Both the position numbers and the translations under genes were made by a program. This document shows positions 46,826 to 57,789 of a DNA stretch of 64,000 nt, one piece after another. Under the pieces are notes generated by a model that saw only the letters and a program-made list of their open reading frames with translations, made no database searches and was not told where the DNA came from. Each line of letters opens with the position of its first letter. Position 1 is the first letter of the stretch. Source of the stretch: Bidens hawaiensis. Its lineage: Eukaryota; Streptophyta; Magnoliopsida; Asterales; Asteraceae. The DNA lies in the NCBI GenBank assembly GCA_021521415.1, contig JAIQDT010003542.1, positions 232,707-296,706 on the forward strand, written 5' to 3'.

Positions 46826-47216
46826 TGAGGAGCACCGGTATTGTTCGTGAAAAAGAAAGATGGAAGTTTTAGAACGTGTATTGATTACCGGGAATTAAAC
46901 AAAGTTACCATCAAAAACCGATACCCTCTCCCACGAATAGACGACTTGTTTGACCAACTTCAAGGGGCAAATTATTTTTTGAAAATCGACCTCCAATCCG
47001 GCTACCATCAAGTCAAAATAAAGAGGAAGATGTGTCTATAACCGCATTTCGAACTCGTTATGGTCACTATGAATTCTTACTTATGCCTTTTGGGCTGACT
47101 AATGAACCCGTAGTTTTCATGGACCTCATGAACCAAGTTGTAAACCGTACCTCGACAAATTTGTCATCTTGTTTCTTGATGACATTCTAATATATTCGAA
47201 AACCAAAGAGGAACAC
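46826..47216 (+). pseudogene. Gypsy copy B (T1): N-terminal reverse transcriptase fragment
   Basis: After the TGA, in the same frame, come [39 protein letters not shown] and [16 protein letters not shown], then in shifted frames the [18 protein letters not shown] region and [16 protein letters not shown]. The FLDD here corresponds to the catalytic YXDD box. A T1 LTR fragment cuts it at 47,217. Confidence 0.9.
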
Positions 47217-48916
47217 TGTCACAACCCGTTAAGCGACTTGCGGAAACGTAAAACGGAAATGCAACAGGGTATCAAATACATTGTTAAAAAATAAACATTA
47301 CTAACTAATTTACAATATATTACATCGTTCTAACATCTTTTATAAACTAAGTGATACAATCAAAACTAATTCTTCAATTACTTTACTTCTAACTCAATTG
47401 CTCACAGCATCAATCACAATCCAACAAGTAACACACAATCAATCTACTCCACCTTTCTGATTACCTGAAAAGCATGTTTAAAGAAAATGTCAACTACGAA
47501 TAGTTGGTGAGTTTCATAAGTTTTAACGAATTCAGTTCTACGTACCACACGGTCATAGTTGCATGTACGCGCGTATATAAAAATTGTATTTACGTTTGTA
47601 TATATGTATAGCTGTGTCTCTGTGTGCACATATCCATGTAAGTTTATAATATAAATTCGAAATTATGATAAAATCATGATTGTTTGTTCGTACTACTTCT
47701 TCCCACAACGATTCCATATAAAATCATCCACTGTGGTCCCCCTTCCACCCACAATAGTTCCGCATAACGCCAACCACTATTGCCCCCCCTTCCGCCCACA
47801 ATGATTCCACGTAAAGTCAAACATTACATAGTGTACACACAAATAATTTGTATTTTCTACACAATATTTCCTACACCTATTCACATAGCATGTATTTAGA
47901 CAAACATACATATATAGTATAGTATTTATCACGTATCACCAAACACCGTGGCTCCCCATCCGCCCACAATACACATAATCCCATTATTTTCTTAACATTC
48001 ATGTCATCATCAAGTTAGTTTGTCTAGTTGCAGCAGAACTTGGCTCATAGGCCATACTCAACTTTAATTTATTAAGTTGTAGCAGAACTTGGCTCATAGG
48101 CCATACTCAACTTTAGTTTGGTACTATTGTGCCCCCCCCTTCCGCCCACAATAGCCCCATGGTCATCACAGACCACGTTATTCCCCATGGTCGTTACAGA
48201 CCACGTTATTCACCAATGGCCATTACAAACCACGTTATGTTTAACAGTAAATAGCGTATTTGTATAAATGTGTTGTCACGCGTAATTTCGTTATGTTTTA
48301 GTATTCGTACCATATCCAGTTAACAAGAATACTATTCACCATTCATTCTCACGTAATCAATCGTAATGTTTGTAGGGACTTTTTGTATGTAAACGTTCAG
48401 ATAATTCATATCCTGAACCGTTTCCAGGTAGATAACGTATATAAATACGCTTTTAACCCCAAAACATCGTAAACAATTTGAAAAGAGGGGTCATGAAACT
48501 CACGGTTTTGTAGGCACTCAGTGCGAGTTCAGCTCGGGGTTTGTTTCCCTTGCTATCACTTAGTCCCTATAATTAATATTATAATAATATTAATATTTTA
48601 ATATTATTATAATCTTCATACTAGACTGGGCTATATATCTAGTCTGGGTATAGCTGTAAGGCCCAGAAAATGACTATAGGCTTAGATTGTGATGTTGTTC
48701 AATGTCTAATGTTTAAAATCGAACTTGGCTCAGTTTCCATTTTACCAGCCGGGCCAAGTTGCTCGTTTACGCGTTTGGAAAACAGTTATGGGGATGTAAA
48801 CTTGGGTAAACGTGTTGGTTGATAAAATGATCAAGTTATAAAGAAAGCTCACAGTTTAGGGGTCTGGATTTGCGACGGGGCTCATTTCCGTTTATTCATT
48901 TTGAGTTGGAGAAAAA
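47217..48916 (-). repeat. T1 LTR fragment C inserted in RT of copy B
   Basis: In minus orientation it starts with the LTR 3' end TGTCACAACCCG. Similarity to LTR A continues to GAGTTGGAGAAAAAC at 48,916, where it stops about 1 kb short of a full LTR. It contains a 48-bp duplication (about 48,018-48,118, AGCAGAACTTGGCTCATAGG) and three copies of a CCATGGTCATCACAGACCACG unit (48,161-48,240). No primer site or internal region adjoins it. Confidence 0.75.
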
Positions 48917-49259
48917 CAAAGAAAACCAAAACACATTTGCAAAGGTGTATTAAACTAATTTGTGAAGTAAATTAAGAAATGTAAACAAAATAAACACAAA
49001 GATAGCATTGCCTTGAAACAAACTAGGAAGTAAGCTAAAAATGGCAAATGCTGTTCAACACGAACACGGACTAAACGAACAACCCAGCATCTTAATATCA
49101 CGCGCCTCAGGCATGTCTGGTTCATAATCGATCGTAGTTAAATTCGTTGACCTTTAAATATTCCCTATAAGCAATAAACATGAAATGCATAAGTTTACAA
49201 ATAATCATGGCACAATTAACGTAAGTAATAAAAAAAACCCATTAGCATGTATAACTTAC
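48917..49259. other. Unassigned AT-rich DNA with a possible last RPA-like exon
   Basis: Most is featureless. On the minus strand about 49,085-49,165, TIDYEPDMPEARDIKML resembles the end of RPA-like proteins, but it is out of phase with the exon at 49,260-49,411. Confidence 0.3.
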
Positions 49260-52200
49260 TATCTTGCAAACGAATGAGCTTGACCCGAGATACGTACACA
49301 ATAGATTTATTTAACATTGCTCGAAAAGTTTTTATAATATTGATTTGCGTTGTGTCGTCTAGATATAGTTGTATTATGTGACCGCTGCCACATATAATAT
49401 AGATTAGAAACCTCAAAAATTGTAACTATAATCCAATGAAAATTATAATTATTTATACGTATATTGACTTACGTTGCATCTTGAAGAAACACACTAAAAT
49501 GATAAGTACCATACGATCGCGAACCCATGATAATTTTTCCAATGACAGCTACAACCAATATAAAAGTTCTTTATAATATGCATATAATAAAATTAGCATG
49601 TGATAGAAGGATGTATGCAAGGACCGTGATTATACGTACTGGTAATTATTTTTTCATATCTCCTGTCGTGCGTTAGAGTTTTTATAGAAGGCACTAATTT
49701 TAAGACCCCGAACCCTGGGAGCCCCACAGTTGGTATTCATACAAAATATTATTTAAAGTAATTAAACTTGAAAACGGTTTCTTCCATTAAAACACACGTC
49801 TCAGGGTGTAAATTCAGCGGAAAACATAAATCGTAAGATAAGTTCCCTAAAACCCGGGAATTTTGCCCAAAACCAATTTTAAATGTAATTCATAAAACTA
49901 TTTAAAATCAAATTGTTCAAAGTACATTCTTCCATCCACGTATGTTCTTCACCGTCCAAGTAGCTTCGTGCACGTCCAAGCGATAAGGCATCCTCTTTCT
50001 AACCTAAAACTCACACTAACATGCACACAAAGTCAGCATGAGCTGAGTGAGTTCAAGTTTTAAATAAGTAACAAAAGTCTTAATAATCATTCCAACGGTT
50101 TTAAAACTCTAAACGGAAATACATCAGTTAGGTCATCACATTTAATAAATAATCATCCTTACGTATGAACATCTCAATACGTGCATTCCTATATATATAT
50201 ATATATATATATAACATTCAATAATAACATTCAGGGCCGAGAAAACGTACAACCCGAACACGTAACATTCCATTCAACACATGCAAACATGAAGTAGGCA
50301 TCCGTAACATTCCGTAGTCGATAACAACTACAACATTCGCCAAATATTGGCCATACAATAATATATATACATACACACATTCTGTAACATTCCAAGGCCT
50401 ACCAATACTGGCAAGCCTATGCAAAATAGTTTAAAACATTTCATCAAGCAAAAATCACTTAGGTGTGCATGCTAGCCCAAAACTTAAAAAGATTTTAAAG
50501 GGGCATCATGAACTCACCTGACACAAGACGTGGATTCACCACGAGCTAGATAATCCCTAAGAAATCCCAAAACTCAAACACCTGTCGGTTTACATTCAAT
50601 CAATACTAATGACATCAAGATGACTCGTTTATCCTACGAGACGTTCTAACATGGTTCGAGTTACCTAAACCCTCGACCTCATCAAACTTAATCATAACAG
50701 CCCCCAAGGTCTCACATTCACCAAAACGACCCTTAGGTACTCCCGGGAATAAAGAATTTCCAATTTGCCCCTGGGAGCACTAGGTGACACTAACACGCGC
50801 GTTTAGGAGTCGTTTAGGCCGTTAACATCCAACTCAGCCCAGTGTGGACCCATTATGATAAAATCACAGCCAACAAGTCCACACGACGCCACACGAGTCA
50901 AATGGGTCGGTAACCCGCAAGTGCAACGCACCAACTATTCAATAAACACAATTGCGCGTTGTACCGACCCGTTGGAGTAACCGACAACCAATTCAGCCCC
51001 ATAACTTATAAAAAAGAATTTTGAACAGCCCGTACATTAAATCAAGTGTCCCCAAGCTGAATTGGTCATTAATCACTTCAACCCTTGCTTTAAACGCGCC
51101 AAACTACAATTCTAGACAACCGAACATAACAATCAAACTACAACTAGTTGATCAACTTAACGAACACCTATGAACATGATCTTTAAGTATGATATACGGG
51201 ACATATCTAGGAAGATTGTGGTGCAAAAACTCACTTCAAATAGCCCCGACAAGAACACAATAGAACATCCACCGGTTAAGCCTAAAACGAACTTATAGAT
51301 CAATTACAAGTAAAACGTGCAGATTTTAGCATGCGAAGGTGGATTTAATTATATAGGATAACTTTTAAAATAAATTATTAAATTTTTACCAGACTTTAGT
51401 AAATGTCTTAGGTTTATAAAAATATTTTTATTATATTTTTCTAGTGGACACAAAATTCATAAAAATTCCTCCAACACAGAAAGGTATGTGCAGCTATTTC
51501 AGTGCGCAAAAACATGGTTTTATTTTTATAAAAATCATTACCCAGCCAAATTAAATGATTCCAATTGGGTTTGGTTTCTAACTCAAGTGGAACCAACCAA
51601 TTTGGACCTGTCGAAAAAGGGTTATGACGTTGGGAAGACAGACCAGAATCCGTCATCCTGCATCAGCTTTGACACTCAATTTTATAAATTCATAAAAACC
51701 ATTCAAATATCGTCCAAAAATTACATATTATACCTTTCTGGAAACTAGTCTCAAAGTAGAACATCATGGAATCAAGAATTGATAAAAAAAATATGGATTA
51801 TCATCGCGTTACAGACCCTACAATAAACGTATATGAATCTGTCAGCAAACTGTTATCATCAAAACTCAACCTTAACGACCAATAAGCGCGTTAATATGAT
51901 CAATTAAGGTGTAAAAGACATGGGGAACCATAAAACCAACCTTGAATTGAAGTTTTTACAGATCAAACTTGGCTGGACAGAAGAATTTCGAGCAGGGGGG
52001 GTCTCTCTTTCGATCGGCCGCTAGAGAAAGGGTTTTAGGGTTAGGTTAATTGTTTTATGATATAATAAAAATAGTTACATCCAAGTCCCTCCAAATTGAA
52101 GTGTAAGGCAAAATGGAAGGAAAAGTTAAGTTCTTTAATGTACCGGGATGACGTAAAGGCTTCCGAGAAACATCGGTTAAGTCCCGAGAGTTATACATAC

Positions 52201-52656
52201 TTTACACGCGCTAAATCATTAAACCGGAAGTTGACGGGTGTACACTAATGGGTATAAACAGAACCCTCGTGGAACATGGCTTGTAAATCGAATAATTTTA
52301 GTCTGTTCGCTAAATATAATTTTGAAATCACCACCAAACAAGAGATGATTTTCATGTTTTGGCCACTCTATGTATTCGAAACTCTCTACCTAGAAACGAT
52401 ATAGTACGAACACGTTGCCCACTAAATTTATGTCATTGTAAAAGTGCATTAAAGGTGCCGGGACAAATGCGACTATATGTCATCTCTAAAATGAAAAATA
52501 TATTTAGTATATGAAATAAAGTTCTACTGGGTGTCCAAAATCCAAAAAATAAAAATATCTTACGGCTTGGTCGAGAAAAACAACTAAGAATTTGTTTTCA
52601 CGAGCTATAGGCAAAACGAACTCGACCCAAACGAAAGCCACGGTATACCAAACTCC
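49260..52656 (-). pseudogene. RPA-like (DUF223-type OB-fold) gene, decayed and split by a solo LTR
   Basis: Four exons join in phase. Exon 1, 52,564-52,656 (VWYTVAFVWVEFVLPIAREN, donor GTAAGA). Exon 2, 52,485-52,245 continuing at 49,693-49,640 (HIVAFVPAPLMHFYNDINLV, HLLFGGDFKIIFSEQTKIIR, donor GTACGT). Exon 3, 49,473-49,548 (VIGKIIMGSRSYGTYHFSVF, donor GTAAGT). Exon 4, 49,260-49,411 (IIQLYLDDTTQINIIKTFRA, donor GTAAGT). The pattern matches plant replication protein A1-like proteins with repeated OB folds that bind single-stranded DNA. Exon 2 has stops at 52,480-52,482 (TGA) and 52,390-52,392 (TAG), so it is a pseudogene. Such genes are numerous in plants and can be Helitron-borne; no Helitron ends were found here. 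Family assignment is by pattern, not search. Confidence 0.55.
49699..52244 (-). repeat. Solo LTR of gypsy family T2b inside RPA-like exon
   Basis: It starts TTTAAGACCCCGAACC (first G changed to T) and ends TGACGGGTGTACA, 2,546 bp. It has a perfect 5-bp target duplication CTAAT (49,694-49,698 and 52,245-52,249). Blocks match the LTRs at 57,790 and 63,335 (CCCCACAGTTGGTA, CGTCCAAGCGATAAGGCATC, AGCTGAGTGAGTTCAAGTTT). It has no internal region and contains (TA)n at 50,191-50,212. Confidence 0.92.
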
Positions 52657-53347
52657 CTATTGCGTGAGTGATGAAAAAGAGTCAACAATGGAATGCACAT
52701 CCATGATCAATTAAACCTTCATAACAAATGTGTAATACTATGATATTAAAAAATAGAAATGATTTTCAAAAGAGTAAAAACACCAAATAGGAACAGTTAT
52801 TGCATATTTAACAATAACACATACATACACACATATAAGAAATATAAGATTAAATATAAAAACCTTTATTGAATTTTAATAATTAAGTTTTTATATTTAT
52901 ATATTTCTTAACAAAGTTGAAAATTTAAATATTTGGACATTCATAGATATATTTGCAATATTCCATTTTATACTCTTTTGACATCTGGATTATTGTCGCA
53001 TGACTTGTTATAACAAAACAATTTACTACAATTTTATTTAAAGAATTAATATAATAAATATCCCTTTCAAGGGTTGACCGCATACATATAGAGAGAATGT
53101 CCTTCGATTAGTTTCATTTCTTGTTTTGTATTAATATAGTCTTAGACAAAACCCTTTACCCAAGAAAAAAGAAGATAACAATAATAAAAGTAATAATATA
53201 AAAATGACTTTAAGTAAAACATGCATGTCATTCAATTAAAAGTACATAAACCACAAAATAGAGTTTTCTACAAACAAAAAAGTAAATAAGACAAACATCA
53301 AGTCAAACATGGTAACCAAAGCGTGATAGAAGCACACTAAATTAAAA
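52657..53347. other. Intergenic DNA between RPA-like and F-box genes
   Basis: AT-rich. A possible earlier RPA-like exon was not found. The last 350 bases would be the 3' flank of the F-box gene. No repeats were recognised. Confidence 0.5.
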
Positions 53348-53461
53348 TTAGGGAAAAACTATTGTCTCGGTGTAGATTGCACCATGGTTTAATTGACTAC
53401 TAAAGGAAGGAAATCCATAAGCGAGGTGATCGAATCGTAAATCAACTTCAAGAACTTCTCC
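53348..53461 (-). pseudogene. In-frame continuation of the F-box gene beyond its TAG
   Basis: Directly after TAG the same frame reads GEVLEVDLRFDHLAYGFPSF and SSQLNHGAIYTETIVFP, then TAA at 53,348-53,350. The YTETIVFP ending is what the C-terminus of F-box associated proteins usually looks like (YVETLVSP-type). The TAG is therefore most simply a nonsense mutation in a once longer protein of about 352 residues. Confidence 0.7.
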
Positions 53462-54406
53462 CTACTCCATGACCACAATACACGAGCCACTCAAATTGTA
53501 GTACGTCATTAAGGTAATTAATGGAAACCTAATAGACATGCTATGACTATAAGATAACAACTTCATCCACACACCATTAATTAGCTTCCAGAAACTTACA
53601 TTCCCATACTCTATTAATCCCGGACAAACAAGCATACGGAGTTCGGATTTTATATTGGCTACAACACCCAAATTTCCTATACCAGAGACATCCGGAAAGC
53701 ATAATTCTGAAAATTCCATCGTGTTTACATCAAGCCGAAGTATCATTTTTTGATCCAAATTCCAGTATTGAGCAACCGTGAAGTATAAGCTATCACCGCA
53801 TAAAGTTCCTGGTGACCAATTGTAGGTTTCATTATGGTACGGGCGATTTTTTATGAAGCGTACAATCCTCCACGAGCTTAATCGCATTGAATAGACATAA
53901 AAGGTCATGGTACCTCGTCTACGCTTTATGTGTACGATGTTGTAATCGTATGTAGAGTCAACATAAAAGCCGATTGCATCACCCCTATACTTGTAAAAGC
54001 CTTGTGAATTGGTATTTGATAGTTTTTTGAAAACAATTGTTAATGGATTCCAAATAATCAACTCCCATGTGTTTATTAGGCAAACACATAACATGCCATC
54101 TAAACTTGCTAAAAATAACAAATCGGCAGGCCGAGCATTAAATGGGATAGTAATGTTGGTGGTTAACAAATAGTTGGTGACTTTATAATTTAACAAACGA
54201 ACTTTGCACGATCGTTGACCCGCCTCGAGGATTTTTTGATCACATGATGCCCGCATATAATCGCAATGAGCCATTAGAAACATCGGTGTTGACATGAAGG
54301 CCAACCATTCCTTGCGTATAGTCTTGCATTGAGCTATAACATTTGGAGGGAGTTTCGCAATTATCTCTAACATTATGACCATAAACGGAAGGGACGACAT
54401 AGTCAT
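53462..54406 (-). CDS. F-box protein with F-box associated domain, C-terminally shortened
   Basis: A single-exon frame of 314 codons. Residues 4-47 (SLPFMVIMLEIIAKLPPNVI, then CKTIRKEWLAFM) form an F-box, which binds SKP1 in SCF ubiquitin ligases. Residues 70-300 resemble the F-box associated (FBA/kelch-like) substrate region: LLFLASLDGMLCVCL, ELIIWNPLTIVFKKL, AIGFYVDSTYDYNIVHIKRR, YVYSMRLSSWRIV, GTLCGDSLYFTV, ILRLDVNTMEFSELCFP, SFWKLINGVWMKL. The ATG at 54,406 is the first in frame and lies two residues before the usual MSSLP-like start. The TAG at 53,462-53,464 comes early: the frame continues for 37 more sense codons. Substrate unknown. Expression and activity cannot be judged. Confidence 0.85.
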   Translation of the reverse strand: MTMSSLPFMVIMLEIIAKLPPNVIAQCKTIRKEWLAFMSTPMFLMAHCDYMRASCDQKILEAGQRSCKVRLLNYKVTNYLLTTNITIPFNARPADLLFLASLDGMLCVCLINTWELIIWNPLTIVFKKLSNTNSQGFYKYRGDAIGFYVDSTYDYNIVHIKRRRGTMTFYVYSMRLSSWRIVRFIKNRPYHNETYNWSPGTLCGDSLYFTVAQYWNLDQKMILRLDVNTMEFSELCFPDVSGIGNLGVVANIKSELRMLVCPGLIEYGNVSFWKLINGVWMKLLSYSHSMSIRFPLITLMTYYNLSGSCIVVME

Positions 54407-54706
54407 TTTTGATCTAACAATGTAGTTTTCGAGAAAGACAAATCACGTTTAGTTAAGCATGTTAAATTTATTAAATATAAAAAACAAAAATGTATTTAGT
54501 GGTTATAAAAACAAAATACAGTTATGCTGCATATATAAAAAAATTAAAATTGACGGTTTCAGATTATATAAATAACATTGAACTGTCTAATTTACGAATT
54601 TATAGTAGCGATTACTACTAATTTAGTATATGGGAGTATATTAAACTTACACAGTTAGTTACCAACTTACCATCATGTTTAAATATAGTAACATTAAAGT
54701 TAAATA
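54407..54706. other. Upstream region of the F-box gene
   Basis: AT-rich 300 bp. No convincing TATA box position could be fixed. A Helitron begins 301 bp before the F-box start codon. Confidence 0.4.
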
Positions 54707-55666
54707 TCTATATAATATATATAAACGAAAACCCAAAAATCTTATGTGTCGCGATGTGACCGCTCCACCTTTTTATGGCAGCCACCAGATTTCTTGATTT
54801 TTAAATGGAGACCTCTCACTGATTTAACCCAAATTCATGGGTATGGGTATTACCAAAACCAGATAGCTCTTAAACGGGTTATAACATCTCATTAATTTAA
54901 AATTTTATCTTACCAATTATTTGATATGAAAATCCTACAAAATAGGAATATACTAAAATTTAATATCCAATTTAAAAAGAAAAAGATATTATTTATAATT
55001 AATAAACAATTTTATAGTAAAAAACATAAGCGGGTCACGGGTCACCAAATCCAGATAACTTTTAAACAGGTTATAACATATCATTTATTTATGAAACCCT
55101 TTCATCATCAAACTCTAAGTATATTATTAACTTTCTTAAAATAAAGAAAATTAAAATCCAAAAAATAAATATTAAAAAACAAAAAATGTAAAACAACCAT
55201 TCTCTCAAGCCATCAGATTACTTTATTTGTAAATAAAGGCTTTTCACGCATTTGACCCGAATTCATGGGTAAAGGTCTCACCAAACCCAGATAGCTCTTA
55301 AACGGGTTATAACACCTCATTATATTAAAAAATAATCTCATCAAATATTTGATATGAAAATCCTATAAATAGGAATATACTAAAAATTAATATCTTATTT
55401 TATTTTAAAAAAAGATATTATTTATAATTAAGCAACAAATTTATAATAAAGAAAATAAACGGGTAATGGGTATCACCAAACTCAGATAGCTTTTAAACCG
55501 GATTATAACATATCATTTATTTGTGAAACAATTTCATCATCAAATCTCAAGTATATTAATTATTAACTTTGTTACAAAAAATAAAATTAAAATCCAAATA
55601 TACATATATAAATATTAAAAACGAATAATGTAAAACAACCCTCGTAATACGGGGGATACAATCTAG
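54707..55666 (+). mobile_element. Non-autonomous Helitron with internal tandem repeats
   Basis: It starts TCTATATAATATATATAAAC after A (54,706). The 3' end has the hairpin CCCTCGTAATACGGGGG then ATACAATCTAG followed by T (55,667). At 960 bp it has no coding sequence. Its body is two diverged units of about 427 bp, each with two copies of a CCAGATAGCTCTTAAACGGG block (54,860, 55,054, 55,282 and 55,478 approximately). Confidence 0.8.
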
Positions 55667-56911
55667 TTTAGTATATATTAAGTTACAAAAAATGATACTT
55701 ATTAGTAAAGATAGTTGGATTGGGCCGTTCAATAATAAAAAAATAAAAAAAATAAGATAGCTAAGGTTTGGGCATATAACATTAGGGTACACATATATAA
55801 CATTACTCCTAATCTCCTATTCACAATCAAACCCAACCAAACTATTTATTTAAAAAATTATTTATCTTTTTTTTTTCACATACACAACCGAACTAAACCC
55901 AAAATTCACTTTCATTCACAACTCAGCCCAACCAAACCAATTTTATATCAAATACATATATATATATACATATATATATACATATATATATATACATATA
56001 TATACACACAAATTATAGATAATGACTATTTTTTGTTCTTTTGAAAATTAATAGAACATTTAAAAATGAATTTTTTACTTAGAAAAGTAAATTATTTATT
56101 GTAAACAAAGGGAAGAGTTTCCGTCACATGTATCATTCACCTAATTATAAGTTGATAAGCCAAAGAGTAATCAAATTAATAAAAAAAAACATCATGTGGT
56201 GTCCTATTCTCAATTGCAGACTTGCTAACAGACTAAGGGCCGGTGTACCTGCTTAATTTCTATTTTCTTTTTTCTTTCACAACCCAACCCAACCCAACCC
56301 AACTAAAACAACCGACCAAGGGTCGGTGTACCTACCTAGTTTCGATTTTCTTTTTTCTTCCATAACACAATCCAACCTTACCAAACTATTTATTAAAATC
56401 TAATTCCTCTCTTATCTATATACACAAACCAACCAAACCAAAATTTTCACTCCTATTCACAACCCAACGCAAACTAATTTGGTTATTAAATAAATATATT
56501 TTTTGATTATTTAAAACACAAAAAAAATTATATTGTTTAGAAAGAAAGCCCAACCCAAGTTGCACCGTTATTTTAACAATTCTTTTTTTTTTTTTCTGAA
56601 AAAACTTGGTTTTTTTTTCAAAAATTCTATTAGAATATTGTTAAAAAAAAGGCTGAATAAAACGCATCCTCAGATTTTTTGGAAATTTTGAATTGTTAAA
56701 TAACATAAATGGACAAATAATGAATGGTTAGAAATTAAAAAAAAAAAAAACAAAAAACAAAAAACAAAACCAAATTTATGGAACCATAAGATTCCTGTAT
56801 TGGGATTCAAAATTATGTCGCTCATATGATATCGTATATTCTAAACCAAAACAGCCGTTCCATGTTCTGGCCACCACATAACCGACGCCGCTCAAACACC
56901 CGCGCTCAACC
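55667..56911. other. AT-rich intergenic DNA with simple and tandem repeats
   Basis: (CATATATATATA)n at 55,952-56,005. A duplicated unit of about 95 bp (56,226-56,320 and 56,321-56,415) around GGCCGGTGTACCTGC/GGGTCGGTGTACCTAC. A short (AACCC)n run at 56,280-56,304. Long A and T runs. The last 60 bp become GC-richer (CCGACGCCGCTCAAACACCC), as in a gene leader. No gene. Confidence 0.6.
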
Positions 56912-57639
56912 ATGGTGAAATCCGTAATTTGATTCCTTTATAGGTATGATTGCCCCAATTTGATTCCTTTTTAGTTATGTAGTTTGTTTTGATTTAGGGG
57001 TTAGATTGTAGAAATCGGCTTATCTTGGTACGAATATCATGGGGTTGGACTGTATCTTCTGTCAACGCATAAAGAAGTATGATTAGATTCGGTAAATAGG
57101 GTTTGATGGTGGATTTGTTATGATGGATGTTGTAGATTCGAGCTAGTTGAAGGATTTATTGGTTTTTTGTTAACATTTTTGTTTCCGGTTCAATCCAAAA
57201 ATAATGTCAATCTTGATTTGGAATACCCATATCATAGTTTATTTGAGTTTGTGTTGTAAATAAAGAAATGAAGATGATTTTTTATGATTTTTTTACACAC
57301 TATGAAACTGAATTTAAGGGGCAAAAATTAGTTTAAAACACACCTCCAAACATGCCTCTTGCCACTTGGGCTTTTAACCTTTGTTTTCTTGAAATGATTG
57401 CATAGATAGAGATATTTGTATTTACGATAATTAATTTTATTTTTAAACAGGTTTTGTTGGCGGTTAAGTTTAAACCCTATAGTGGTTTTGCTGTTGTTGA
57501 GATCCCGATTAAGCCTCAAGCTAAAAGCGTTTCAAAACTCTTGTTGGAGGAAGGCCGTCTACTTGGTCATTTCCACTCGACCAGAGGACAAGTCCAGTTA
57601 TAAGAACTGTGGGGGTGTCAAATATCAAAAACACTGCTG
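56912..57639 (+). pseudogene. First two exons of an unknown gene
   Basis: Exon 1 (56,912-56,923, MVKS) ends at donor GTAATT. A 527-bp intron ends TTTTTAAACAG. Exon 2 (57,451-57,639) opens in phase with VLLAVKFKPYSGFAVVEIPI and KPQAKSVSKLLLEEGRLLGH, meets TAA at 57,601, and continues to a GTAAGT donor. A retroelement lies in the following intron from 57,790, and any later exons are outside the window. The stop inside exon 2 suggests either decay or a different frame use. The protein was not recognised. Leader GC content and good splice sites support a real gene. Confidence 0.4.
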
Positions 57640-57789
57640 GTAAGTGTGCTTAAAGAATTACTACTTATGTTGTCTTTCTGTGTATATGTTATATTGTCAA
57701 ATTACATTTAGTTTTGGAAAAATGTTTCGTTAAATATTAAATAACTGCAATATAAAACAACATTTAATATCAGACAATCTATATAACAA

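Noticed and set aside
48917..49080. Continuation of copy B RT after LTR C (AACAC repeated on both sides)
   Set aside because: Weak peptide resemblance only, the frame is stopped, and the LTR end there is not a proper terminus, so a clean insertion with target duplication is not supported.
55205..55640. Second separate Helitron within the one at 54,707
   Set aside because: The second unit lacks its own TC start and the first lacks a CTAG hairpin end, so it is an internal duplication.
56280..56304. Telomere-like repeat
   Set aside because: The unit is AACCC, not the plant CCCTAAA, and there are only a few copies beside other tandem repeats.
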